Part shown: positions 1 to 6,732 of the stretch, one piece after another
How positions within the stretch are numbered: the first letter of the stretch is position 1
Layout of the letters: every line of letters begins with the position of its first letter
NCBI GenBank assembly: GCA_040775095.1
Contig: JAXGTD010000087.1
Span: 1 to 18,625, forward strand
Direction of reading: 5' to 3'
Source of the DNA: JAXGTD01 sp040775095
GTDB lineage: Bacteria > Pseudomonadota > Gammaproteobacteria > Chromatiales > Chromatiaceae
DNA length: 18,625 nucleotides
Program-made: the position numbers and the translations under genes
The notes under the pieces: generated by a model
Told to the model about the DNA's origin: nothing
The model's database searches: none
Seen by the model: the letters and a program-made list of their open reading frames with translations, nothing else

Positions 1-62
1 AACCGCTGCAGGTTGAAGATGAGCCCCTGGAAGCTCGTGGTGTCCGCGTCTGGGTTGACCAA
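1..62 (-). CDS. glyQ: Glycyl-tRNA synthetase alpha subunit, N-terminal fragment (partial)
   Basis: Only the first ~20 codons are inside the window; the gene runs off the left edge. Read on the minus strand they give V-N-P-D-A-D-T-T followed by SFQGLIFNLQRF. This resembles the opening of bacterial GlyQ (E. coli has TFQGLILTLQDYWA shortly after its start), which charges tRNA-Gly together with GlyS. I chose the TTG at 62-60 because GGAG lies six bases before it; another in-frame TTG at 77-75 is possible but has a poorly placed Shine-Dalgarno. A -10 like TATACT on the minus strand at 98-93 would start the RNA just upstream of either. The match rests on a short stretch, so the name is likely but not certain. 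Confidence 0.6.
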   Translation of the reverse strand, partial: MVNPDADTTSFQGLIFNLQR

Positions 63-92
63 CTGAAACTCCGCCAAGATCCTAAACCGCTA

Positions 93-98
93 AGTATA
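93..98 (-). promoter_or_regulatory. -10 element for the minus-strand glyQ-like gene
   Basis: Minus-strand TATACT (one mismatch to TATAAT), with no convincing -35 box 17 bases upstream. It would start transcription near position 86, giving a leader of about 24 nt to the TTG at 62. It is placed back to back with a TATACT of the opposite strand in the same 140-base gap. Confidence 0.4.
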
Positions 99-161
99 TC
101 GATTTCGGCCGATCTCCGGCGACCGTGGCGCCCCCGGCTGCCTCCTCGCGGCGACATCGCT

Positions 162-167
162 TATACT
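162..167 (+). promoter_or_regulatory. -10 element for the cation transporter gene
   Basis: Plus-strand TATACT about 38 bases before the proposed TTG start. The -35 region 17 bases upstream (TGCCTC at 139-144) is weak, so an activator or another spacing may be needed. Confidence 0.4.
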
Positions 168-204
168 CCCGTCCCCGTCTCCGGTGCCGAAGGAGGTACC
201 CTGT

Positions 205-1353
205 TTGGATCAGGCATCCCGCCTCGCGCGTGCCCACGCGATCAATTGCACCACCCTGGTTGGCGCCACCTGGAACGTCGCGCTCTCGATCACCAAGATC
301 GCGGCTGGTTGGTACGGGCATTCCCAGGCCCTTGTCGCGGATGGTGTACATTCACTGTCGGATCTGGCGTCCGATCTCCTCGTCTGGTTCGCCGGGCGCA
401 AGGCCAGTGAGGCGCCGGACGACGCGCACCCCTACGGTCACGGCCGCTACGAGACCCTGGCCACGCTGGGGCTCGGGATTCTCCTCGTCGCCGTCGCGAT
501 TGGCATCGGCTTGGATGCCGTCGATCGGCTTTTCGACCCCGCGGCCTTGCTTGCGCCGCGCCCGGTGACCCTGCTCGCGGCGGTATTCTCGATCGCCGTG
601 AAGGAATGGCTCTATTGGTACACCCTTGGCTACGCCAAACGCGTGGGTTCAGAGATGCTCCGGGCCAATGCCTGGCATCATCGTTCCGACGCGATCTCCT
701 CGATTGTCGTGTTGATCGGCATCGGCGGTACCATGGCGGGACTCCCCTACCTCGACGCCGTCGCCGCGGTTATCGTCGCACTGATGATCGCAAAGATTGC
801 ATGGGAGCTGGGCTGGGAGGCCGTCCGCGAGCTGGTGGACACCGGCCTGGACGCGGAACGCCTGGACCGGGTCCGCAAAGTCATTCGTGATGTCGGCGGC
901 GTGCGTGACATCCATATGTTGCGAACACGAACGCACGGCGGTCGCGCATCGGCCGATGTCCATGTCCTGGTCGACCCGTATGTGAGTGTCTCCGAAGGGC
1001 ATCTGATCAGTGTCCTGGTCGAGCAGCGGCTGAAGGGAGAGATCGATGAGATGACCGACGTCACGGTTCACATCGATCCCGAAGACGATGAGTCGTCCCC
1101 ACCGACGATGGGGCTGCCTCTTCGCGCCGACGCCCTCGCACGCCTCGAGAACCTGTGGTCGCCCATCCCCGAGGTCGCGGCCCGCAAGCGCGTACTGCTT
1201 CACTACCTCGCCGGCCGCATCGAGGCGGACCTGTTCTTGCCGCTCGCGGCCTGCCCTGCCGAGCGAGGCGACGTACATGTCCTGATCGAGCGCATCCGCG
1301 AGGCCACGGGCGCCGACCCGGTGTTCAGTCGCGTCAACGTCTACTTTGGCTAG
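205..1353 (+). CDS. Cation diffusion facilitator family transporter with extra C-terminal domain
   Basis: This is a proton-coupled exporter of divalent metals (Zn/Fe/Cd/Mn type) in the inner membrane. I start it at TTG 205, because a full Shine-Dalgarno AAGGAGGT lies at 190-197, seven bases upstream; a longer reading from GTG 184 would put that signal inside the gene. The 382-residue product has the CDF membrane domain, with HxxxD in helix 2 (H49, D53) and HxxxD in helix 5 (H158, D162), the intramembrane metal site. The cytoplasmic ferredoxin-like domain is at about 212-295 and ends in HIDPEDDES. FieF-type proteins usually stop near 300 residues. Here ~87 more residues follow, with a similar alternating strand/helix pattern ending in SRVNVYFG. 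The metal cannot be assigned from sequence alone; HD-HD sites are commonly zinc sites. No terminator is evident downstream. Confidence 0.9.
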   Translation: MDQASRLARAHAINCTTLVGATWNVALSITKIAAGWYGHSQALVADGVHSLSDLASDLLVWFAGRKASEAPDDAHPYGHGRYETLATLGLGILLVAVAIGIGLDAVDRLFDPAALLAPRPVTLLAAVFSIAVKEWLYWYTLGYAKRVGSEMLRANAWHHRSDAISSIVVLIGIGGTMAGLPYLDAVAAVIVALMIAKIAWELGWEAVRELVDTGLDAERLDRVRKVIRDVGGVRDIHMLRTRTHGGRASADVHVLVDPYVSVSEGHLISVLVEQRLKGEIDEMTDVTVHIDPEDDESSPPTMGLPLRADALARLENLWSPIPEVAARKRVLLHYLAGRIEADLFLPLAACPAERGDVHVLIERIREATGADPVFSRVNVYFG

Positions 1354-1363
1354 TCGGGGGGGT

Positions 1364-1380
1364 TGCACCATGATGGTGCG
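1364..1380 (+). promoter_or_regulatory. NtrC binding site 1 (enhancer)
   Basis: TGCACCATGATGGTGCG matches the NtrC dyad TGCACC-N5-GGTGCA with a single mismatch at the last base. It begins 11 bases after the end of the upstream transporter gene and pairs with a second site 31 bases away, the face-of-helix arrangement of the E. coli glnA enhancer. Confidence 0.8.
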
Positions 1381-1394
1381 CATTTCACTTGTTT

Positions 1395-1411
1395 CGCACA
1401 AACCAGGTGCG
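1395..1411 (+). promoter_or_regulatory. NtrC binding site 2 (enhancer)
   Basis: CGCACAAACCAGGTGCG matches TGCACC-N5-GGTGCA with mismatches at three outer or edge positions, keeping both GCAC/GTGC cores. Its centre is 31 bp (about three helical turns) from that of site 1, consistent with cooperative binding of two NtrC dimers. Confidence 0.72.
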
Positions 1412-1613
1412 TTTCCGCCGCGTCGCCAGGGCCCGTGGGCGCCGGGATGTCCGGCATGGCGCGCCGGTTGGTCATAGAGTCATCCCCCGATGCACCCCGA
1501 TGAGGCCGGGGGAGCCCCTCTTGCGCATTTCTATGCGGGCCTGCCCCGAGACGCCGAGCGGGGTTGGGCCGAGCGCCGATGTCCGGCGCTCCGGCGAACG
1601 GACCCGGTCCTGA

Positions 1614-1629
1614 TGGCATGTAATGTGCT
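1614..1629 (+). promoter_or_regulatory. Sigma-54 (-24/-12) promoter of glnA
   Basis: TGGCATGTAATGTGCT fits the RpoN consensus TGGCAYR-N4-TTGCW with one mismatch (G for the first T of the -12 box), keeping the invariant GG at -24 and GC at -12 with correct spacing. The predicted start is near 1640, leaving a ~95-nt leader. The NtrC sites would then lie at about -268 and -237, farther than in E. coli but workable for an enhancer. A weaker alternative, TGGCGCGCCGGTTGGT at 1457-1472, lacks the -12 C. Confidence 0.62.
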
Positions 1630-1683
1630 TGCGTTTGACGAGTCTCGGCGCTCGCGTGTTCCGCCTGATGCCCCTTGTTCCCG

Positions 1684-1706
1684 GCCGGCCCTCGGCCGGC
1701 GCTTTT
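1684..1706 (+). terminator. Terminator-like hairpin in the glnA leader
   Basis: A perfect 7-bp all-GC stem, GCCGGCC-CTC-GGCCGGC (1684-1700), is followed by GCTTTT. It lies downstream of the predicted sigma-54 start and ends 28 bases before the glnA ATG. It could be an attenuator of glnA itself or an insulator against read-through from the upstream transporter; the T-run is short. Confidence 0.5.
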
Positions 1707-1734
1707 AATCACAGACGACCCCGGAGAACCGCAC

Positions 1735-3141
1735 ATGTCTGCACATGTCATGAAGATGCTTAAAGACGAGGAAGTGAAGTTCGTAGACCTTCGCTTTACC
1801 GACACGCGAGGCAAGGAGCAGCACGTTTCGATGCCTACGAGCCAGATCGACGAGGACTTCTTCGTCGATGGCAAGATGTTCGACGGCTCGTCGATTGCCG
1901 GATGGAAAGGGATTCAGGAGTCCGACATGGTCCTGATGCCAGAGTCCGAGACGGCGGTCATGGACCCGTTCGCCGATGAGAACACGCTGATCATCCGCTG
2001 CGACATCCTCGAGCCGCAGTCGATGCAGGGTTACGAGCGCGACCCGCGCTCCCTTGCCAAGCGCGCCGAGGCCTACCTCAAATCCACCGGTATTGCCGAC
2101 ACCGCCTACTTTGGTCCGGAGCCGGAATTTTTCGTCTTCGACGACGTCCGCTGGGGCGCCGACATGAGCGGCTCGTTTGTGAAGATCGATTCCGACGAGG
2201 CCGAGTGGAACTCCGAGCGTGTCTACGACGACGGCAACATGGGCCACCGGCCAGGTGTCAAGGGTGGGTACTTCCCGGTTCCGCCGGTGGACTCGCTCAA
2301 CGACCTGCGTGCGGCAATGTGTCTCGCGATGGAAGAAATGGGCGTACCCGTCGAGGTGCACCACCATGAGGTCGCGACCGCGGGCCAGTGCGAGATTGGC
2401 ACCAAGTTCACGACCCTGGTCCAGCGGGCCGACTGGACCCAGATCATGAAGTACGCGATCTGGAACGTGGCACATGCCTATGGCAAGACCGCCACGTTCA
2501 TGCCCAAGCCGATGGTCGGCGACAACGGCAACGGGATGCATGTGCACCAGTCTCTTGGCAAGGACGGGCAGAACATCTTCGCCGGCGACAAATATGGCGG
2601 GCTTTCGGACGCGGCGCTGTATTACATCGGCGGCATCATCAAGCACGCACGGGCCTTGAACGCCTTTACGAACGCATCGACCAATTCGTACAAGCGTCTG
2701 GTTCCCGGCTTCGAGGCCCCCGTGATGCTCGCGTATTCGGCCCGGAACCGCTCGGCTTCGATCCGCATCCCATACGTCGCCAATCCCAAGGGCCGTCGTA
2801 TCGAAGTGCGCTTCCCCGATTCGACCGGCAACCCGTATCTGTCCTTCTCCGCCATGATGATGGCGGGTCTGGATGGGATTCAGAACAAGATCCATCCGGG
2901 CGATGCCATGGACAAGGACCTCTATGATCTGCCCCCGGAAGAGGAGAAGGCCATCCCGCAGGTGTGCTACGCGCTCGACCAAGCCCTTGGCGCGTTGGAC
3001 AAAGATCGCGAGTTCCTGACCGCCGGTGGTGTCTTTACCGACGACCTCATCGATGGTTACATCGCGCTGAAGATGCAGGAAGTCACCCAGTTACGGATGA
3101 CGACGCACCCGATCGAGTTCGACCTCTACTATAGTCTGTGA
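1735..3141 (+). CDS. glnA: Glutamine synthetase, type I (GSI-beta)
   Basis: Makes glutamine from glutamate, ammonia and ATP in the cytoplasm, the main entry of ammonium into amino acids. The 468-residue product starts at ATG 1735 (GGAG eight bases upstream) with a sequence very close to E. coli GlnA: VKFVDLRFTDTRGKEQHV, KMFDGSSIAGWKGI and FGPEPEFFVFDD. The ammonia/glutamate region GDNGNGMHVHQSL and the ATP-region block ARNRSASIRIP are intact. The adenylylation tyrosine is present as DLYDLPPEE (Tyr397), so regulation by GlnE is expected, and length is that of the dodecameric GSI-beta family. Paired NtrC sites and a sigma-54 type promoter lie upstream and a strong terminator follows directly. 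The ntrBC genes lie downstream, a common gammaproteobacterial layout. Confidence 0.98.
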   Translation: MSAHVMKMLKDEEVKFVDLRFTDTRGKEQHVSMPTSQIDEDFFVDGKMFDGSSIAGWKGIQESDMVLMPESETAVMDPFADENTLIIRCDILEPQSMQGYERDPRSLAKRAEAYLKSTGIADTAYFGPEPEFFVFDDVRWGADMSGSFVKIDSDEAEWNSERVYDDGNMGHRPGVKGGYFPVPPVDSLNDLRAAMCLAMEEMGVPVEVHHHEVATAGQCEIGTKFTTLVQRADWTQIMKYAIWNVAHAYGKTATFMPKPMVGDNGNGMHVHQSLGKDGQNIFAGDKYGGLSDAALYYIGGIIKHARALNAFTNASTNSYKRLVPGFEAPVMLAYSARNRSASIRIPYVANPKGRRIEVRFPDSTGNPYLSFSAMMMAGLDGIQNKIHPGDAMDKDLYDLPPEEEKAIPQVCYALDQALGALDKDREFLTAGGVFTDDLIDGYIALKMQEVTQLRMTTHPIEFDLYYSL

Positions 3142-3165
3142 TCGGCTTCACGCCGTGACCCGTTG

Positions 3166-3191
3166 GACGCCCCGTCAGGGGCGTCTTTCGT
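3166..3191 (+). terminator. Rho-independent terminator after glnA
   Basis: An 8-bp perfect stem, GACGCCCC-GTCA-GGGGCGTC, is followed by TTTCGTT, 24 bases after the glnA stop codon. It separates glnA from the downstream genes. Confidence 0.85.
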
Positions 3192-3219
3192 TGTGACGCC
3201 AGTAGCCTTGGCCTATCCT
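3191..3219 (+). promoter_or_regulatory. Sigma-70 type promoter abutting the DUF4124-like gene
   Basis: TTGTGA (3191-3196), 17 bases, TATCCT (3214-3219). The start point expected seven bases after the -10 falls on the A of the ATG at 3226, so the mRNA would be leaderless. The -35 box begins inside the T-tail of the glnA terminator. Confidence 0.45.
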
Positions 3220-3225
3220 TCGGGT

Positions 3226-3735
3226 ATGCGCCGCTCTCTCGCCGTGACGACGTTGCTCTGGTCGCTGTCCGCGATGGCCGCTGTCTATCAGGGCATCGAC
3301 CCAGACGGCCGCGTCTTTTATTCGGACAAGCCGGTCGAGAACGCCAGACTGCTGGACATTCCGGCGGCCAGCACACCACCCCCGGTGTCGCCGGGGCCTG
3401 ACAGGCCAGCCGATGCTTTCATTGGTCCCTATACCGATTTCGAGATCGTGACACCGGCTCAGGACGAGACGATCCGTGACGACGAGGGTCGACTCTCGAT
3501 CAGCCTGCTGCTCGTTCCCGCGCTGCAGGAAGGCCACCGCCTGAGTCTCGAGGTCGACGGCGTCCCCGCGCGGGGAGACCTCGGCGAGAGCATGCAGTTG
3601 GAGCTCGGCGGCCTACGCTTTGGCAGTCACCGACTGCAGGCCATGATCCAGGATGCGGCCGGCGAGACGATCGCTACCACGGTCATCGTTCATGTCCATC
3701 TGCGGCGGCCGGTTCCGGCTGGCGCCCTGCCCTAG
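3226..3735 (+). CDS. Secreted DUF4124-like domain protein
   Basis: A 169-residue exported protein of unknown function. I start it at ATG 3226, which gives an N-terminal signal peptide: MRR, a hydrophobic core, then SLSAMA, with cleavage near residue 18-20. The mature part begins with VYQGIDPDGRVFYSDKP, the short Trp/Tyr-rich motif typical of DUF4124 periplasmic proteins. About residues 65-165 form a second beta-rich domain with alternating strands (RLSLEVDGVP, HRLQAMIQDAAGE) resembling an immunoglobulin-like fold. There is no Shine-Dalgarno in front, and an upstream promoter predicts a leaderless mRNA. DUF4124 proteins sit near glnA-ntrBC in other gammaproteobacteria as I recall, but no role in nitrogen control can be deduced here. 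Confidence 0.82.
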   Translation: MRRSLAVTTLLWSLSAMAAVYQGIDPDGRVFYSDKPVENARLLDIPAASTPPPVSPGPDRPADAFIGPYTDFEIVTPAQDETIRDDEGRLSISLLLVPALQEGHRLSLEVDGVPARGDLGESMQLELGGLRFGSHRLQAMIQDAAGETIATTVIVHVHLRRPVPAGALP

Positions 3736-3839
3736 CCAACCCGCTGGACCACACCTGCCTGGGCTGCTCTGTTCCCAAACTGCCGTCCTGGCGGACCAGA
3801 CCCCGGGGTCCGGACGTGGATCGTGATTGCTCGGGCCTA

Positions 3840-3851
3840 ATGTGCGCACAT
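3840..3851. repeat. Perfect 12-bp dyad upstream of the ntrBC promoter
   Basis: ATGTGCGCACAT is a perfect palindrome centred about 94 bases before the predicted ntrBC start. It contains GCAC/GTGC cores, but in the inside-out arrangement, so it is not a normal NtrC site. It may be an operator for an unknown regulator or chance. Confidence 0.35.
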
Positions 3852-3913
3852 GGTTCCCCCGCGGCTCGTCCGTGCGTCGGTTAGTGATCATCGGCCTCGC
3901 CAGCGCAGCGGTC

Positions 3914-3929
3914 TGGCGCCAATTTTGCA
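3914..3929 (+). promoter_or_regulatory. Sigma-54 (-24/-12) promoter of ntrBC
   Basis: TGGCGCCAATTTTGCA has the invariant GG and GC with correct spacing and a full TTGCA -12 box; it differs from TGGCAYR-N4-TTGCW at the A of the -24 box and the following purine. The predicted start is near 3940. It implies that ntrBC is RpoN-dependent and autoregulated, although I found no clear paired NtrC enhancer here. Confidence 0.6.
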
Positions 3930-3950
3930 TATAGTTTTTCTATCGTCGAG

Positions 3951-3973
3951 CGGGCCTGCCACTGGCAGGCCCG
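3951..3973 (+). other. Strong hairpin at the 5' end of the ntrBC transcript
   Basis: CGGGCCTGCC-ACT-GGCAGGCCCG is a perfect 10-bp stem with a three-base loop and no T-run after it on either strand. It begins about 11 nt after the predicted sigma-54 start. A 5' RNA-stabilising or regulatory stem is more likely than a terminator. Confidence 0.5.
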
Positions 3974-4085
3974 ATGGGCGGGGCTCTGTCAAATCATCCC
4001 CCGAAACCGCGCTGCCTGACGGTTGACGCCGGCTCTTGCAGACCAAGTTGGAACACCTTCCCCAGTCGGATTTCGAGTGTTGACG

Positions 4086-5168
4086 ATGAGCATCACCCAA
4101 GCCGCGAAAGGCCGCCTCGAAGGGTCGATCCTGGACAACCTCAATACGGCCGTCCTGCTCTTCGACGATGGACTGTGCCTGCGTTACATGAACCCCGCGG
4201 CAGAACTGTTGCTGGCGGTGAGCGCCAAGGTTGTTAAGCGCGCGCGCGCCAGGGACCTCGTGCCCTGTCCGGACGAGCCCGTCGAGGTGCGGCTGCGGCG
4301 CGCGCTGGCCACTCGACACCCGTTCACGGAGCGGGAGATCGAGCTCAAGCGACCAGACGGCCAGATGATCCGGGTCAATTGCACCGTGCTGCCACTGCAC
4401 CAGGATGATGCATCCCCCGAGTTGCTTATGGAGCTGCACCAGGTCGACCGGCAGATTCGGATCACCAGGGAGGAGCATCTGATCTCGCAGCACCAGGCCA
4501 CGCAGGCGTTGTTACGTGGGCTCGCCCACGAGATCAAGAATCCCCTCGGGGGGCTTCGGGGGGCGGCGCAGCTGCTTGAACGCGAGCTGCCGAATCCGGA
4601 TCTGCGGGAATACACGCGCATCATCATCGACGAGGCGGATCGGCTGCAGACCCTCCTCAACCGCATGCTCGGCCCCAACCAGTTGCCCCAGTTGCGGGAG
4701 GTCAACATCCACCACGTGATCGAGCACGTGCGTGGTCTGCTGCTCGCCGAATTCCCAGACGGACCATCCGTCATTCGCGACTACGACCCCAGTATCCCGA
4801 CCTTTCAGGGCGACGCCGACCGTCTCATCCAGGCGCTCCTGAATATCGCCCGAAATGCCGCCGGCGCGGCGGGTCGAGATGGCCTGATCATTCTGCGAAC
4901 ACGGGTCCTGCGCCAATTCACAATCGGCAATACCCGCCACCGGTTGGTGCTTGGGGTCGAGATCGAGGACAACGGCCCGGGCATCCCCGCGGGTCTCGAG
5001 GACCGGATCTTTTTTCCGATGGTCTCGGGACGCTCCGGGGGGACGGGGCTGGGTTTGCCCATCGCGCAGGAAATGATCAACCAGCACGGCGGCCTGATCG
5101 AGTGCGAGAGCCGTCCCGGTAAGACGCAGTTTCTCGTCTATCTGCCATTGGAGACGCATGATGAGTAG
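4086..5168 (+). CDS. ntrB: Nitrogen regulation sensor histidine kinase NtrB
   Basis: Phosphorylates and dephosphorylates NtrC in response to nitrogen status, normally under control of the PII protein; a soluble cytoplasmic protein. The 360-residue product (E. coli NtrB has 349) starts at ATG 4086. Order: PAS domain about 10-125; HisKA dimerisation domain with the H-box GLAHEIKNPLGGLRGAAQLL, phosphorylated His148; HATPase domain with N-box LNIARNAAGAA, G1 DNGPGIP, and FFPMVSGRSGGTGLGL. No membrane segments are seen, as expected. The Shine-Dalgarno is weak (GAG at 4075-4077), and in-frame GTG 4077 or TTG 4080 are alternative starts. Its last codons overlap ntrC, so the two are translationally coupled. 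Confidence 0.96.
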   Translation: MSITQAAKGRLEGSILDNLNTAVLLFDDGLCLRYMNPAAELLLAVSAKVVKRARARDLVPCPDEPVEVRLRRALATRHPFTEREIELKRPDGQMIRVNCTVLPLHQDDASPELLMELHQVDRQIRITREEHLISQHQATQALLRGLAHEIKNPLGGLRGAAQLLERELPNPDLREYTRIIIDEADRLQTLLNRMLGPNQLPQLREVNIHHVIEHVRGLLLAEFPDGPSVIRDYDPSIPTFQGDADRLIQALLNIARNAAGAAGRDGLIILRTRVLRQFTIGNTRHRLVLGVEIEDNGPGIPAGLEDRIFFPMVSGRSGGTGLGLPIAQEMINQHGGLIECESRPGKTQFLVYLPLETHDE

Positions 5169-6600
5169 AGTACCAAGGATCTGGGTCATCGACGACGATC
5201 GTTCGATACGCTGGGTCCTCGAGCGCGCGCTGCGCCAGGAGCAGTTGGACGTCACCAGCTTCTCGAACGGGGTCGGTGTGATGGATGCCCTCGAGCGCGA
5301 GCGACCGGATGTCATCGTCTCGGACATCCGAATGCCAGGGATCGATGGGCTCGAGCTGCTGCGGCAGATCACCGCGAAGTATCCCGATCTCCCGGTCATC
5401 ATCATGACCGCGCATTCAGACCTCGACAGCGCGGTCTCGGCCTTTCACGGAGGTGCCTTCGAGTATCTGCCAAAGCCGTTCGACATTGATGAGGCGGTGG
5501 ATCAGGTGCGCCGTGCCTGCCGCCGCGACGATGCCGCCGCGCCCACCCTCGAGCCCCTCGAGCATAGCCCCGACATCATCGGTGAGGCGCCATCGATGCA
5601 GGAGGTCTTTCGCGCCATTGGCCGGCTCGCGCGCTCGAACATCACCGTGTTGATCAACGGTGAGTCTGGTACCGGAAAAGAGTTGGTTGCCCGCGCGTTG
5701 CATCGGCACAGCCCGCGCGCGGGGGCGCCGTTCATCGCGCTCAACATGGCCGCTCTCCCGCGTGACCTGATGGAGTCCGAACTGTTCGGGCATGAGCGCG
5801 GCGCCTTTACCGGGGCGCAGACACGGCGCGAGGGCCGTTTCGAGCAAGCCGATGGCGGCACGCTGTTCCTCGATGAGATCGGCGACATGCCCGCGGAGTT
5901 GCAGACGCGGCTGCTGCGGGTCCTGGCCGATGGCGAGTTCTACCGGGTCGGTGGTCTCGCCCCGATCAAGGTCGACGTACGCATTATCGCGGCGACGCAC
6001 CAGAATCTGCACGAGTTGGTGCGTCGCGGCGGCTTTCGCGAGGATCTTTTCCATCGCCTCAATGTCATTCGCATCCAACTCCCCGCGCTGCGCGACCGGC
6101 GGGAAGACATCGGGCTGCTGATGCGCTACTTCCTGCTCCAGGCCGCCAAGGAGCTTGGTTGCGAGCCCAAGCTGCTCGCCTCTGACGCCACCGAGCGACT
6201 GGAGCGCCTCGACTGGCCGGGTAACGTCCGGCAGTTGGAAAACACCGCCCGCTGGCTGACGGTCATGTCCGCGACCAAGGAGATCCACGCCAACGACCTC
6301 CCCCCGGATCTCAACACCCCCGAGCAGGAATCTGGCGCTGACGAGCAATGGGAAGGCGCCCTGCGCGCCTGGACCCGGCGGATGCTGAGACAGGGCGCGA
6401 GTGACATCCTGGAATCCGCTTTGCCCGCCTTCGAACGGATCCTGATCCACTGCGCCTTGGAGCATACCGGCGGGCGGCGTCAGGAGGCGGCGAAGTTGCT
6501 CGGCTGGGGCCGAAACACGCTGACCCGAAAGATCAAGGAGCTGGGTATGGAGCTGAGCCCCCCGCAGGGGGGCGATCAAGACGAGGAGAATGCGGCCTGA
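5161..6600 (+). CDS. ntrC: Nitrogen regulation response regulator NtrC
   Basis: Sigma-54 activator that, when phosphorylated by NtrB, switches on nitrogen-assimilation promoters such as glnA. The 479-residue product has a receiver domain (1-120, phospho-acceptor Asp55 in SDIRMPG, plus KPFDIDE with the conserved Lys). The AAA+ domain has Walker A GESGTGKE (167-174), the sigma-54 contact loop GAFTGA (214-219) and Walker B GGTLFLDEIGD. A C-terminal Fis-type helix-turn-helix (GRRQEAAKLLGWGRNTLTRKI) ends the protein. ATG 5161 is preferred over ATG 5158 because GGAG at 5150-5153 is then seven bases away; either overlaps the ntrB stop at 5166-5168. All key residues are intact. The paired NtrC sites at 1364-1411 are its likely target. 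Confidence 0.97.
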   Translation: MSRVPRIWVIDDDRSIRWVLERALRQEQLDVTSFSNGVGVMDALERERPDVIVSDIRMPGIDGLELLRQITAKYPDLPVIIMTAHSDLDSAVSAFHGGAFEYLPKPFDIDEAVDQVRRACRRDDAAAPTLEPLEHSPDIIGEAPSMQEVFRAIGRLARSNITVLINGESGTGKELVARALHRHSPRAGAPFIALNMAALPRDLMESELFGHERGAFTGAQTRREGRFEQADGGTLFLDEIGDMPAELQTRLLRVLADGEFYRVGGLAPIKVDVRIIAATHQNLHELVRRGGFREDLFHRLNVIRIQLPALRDRREDIGLLMRYFLLQAAKELGCEPKLLASDATERLERLDWPGNVRQLENTARWLTVMSATKEIHANDLPPDLNTPEQESGADEQWEGALRAWTRRMLRQGASDILESALPAFERILIHCALEHTGGRRQEAAKLLGWGRNTLTRKIKELGMELSPPQGGDQDEENAA

Positions 6601-6732
6601 GCTCCGAGGGGTGCACCCAACCCCGTTCGGCACCTGTGAATCCCCATCGTTGGCCCAATCTTCGGCAGGAGGCGGTCGTTGTGGCCGTCCCCCGAAACCC
6701 TCGCCTTCTGATAGCCCCTGGAGCGCCCCGCC

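Larger units (their letters stand above)
1354..1734 (+). promoter_or_regulatory. glnA upstream control region
   Basis: This 381-base gap carries no convincing gene. It holds two NtrC-like dyads immediately after the transporter stop codon, one good and one weaker sigma-54 type promoter candidate, and a GC-rich hairpin followed by four T just before glnA. No sigma-70 promoter of quality was found; TTGACG at 1635-1640 lacks a partner -10. Confidence 0.6.
3736..4085 (+). promoter_or_regulatory. ntrBC upstream control region
   Basis: This 350-base gap shows no convincing gene. It holds a GC palindrome GACCCCGGGGTC (3799-3810), a 12-bp dyad ATGTGCGCACAT (3840-3851), a sigma-54 type promoter (3914-3929), and a 10-bp hairpin near the expected 5' end of the transcript (3951-3973). 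Confidence 0.55.

Noticed and set aside
1510..1524. GGGAGC-N5-TTGC as a glnA sigma-54 promoter
   Set aside because: The -12 box is good but the -24 box is poor; the element at 1614-1629 is clearly better.
1705..2982. Long minus-strand open frame opposite glnA
   Set aside because: Its composition follows the third-position GC bias of the glnA coding strand, the product matches nothing recognisable, and glnA is unambiguous.
3799..3810. Palindrome GACCCCGGGGTC between the DUF4124-like gene and ntrB
   Set aside because: No loop and no T-run; short GC palindromes are expected by chance in DNA of this composition.
6609..6618. Palindrome GGGTGCACCC after ntrC
   Set aside because: It contains NtrC half-site letters but without the five-base spacer, and has no nearby -24/-12 element.
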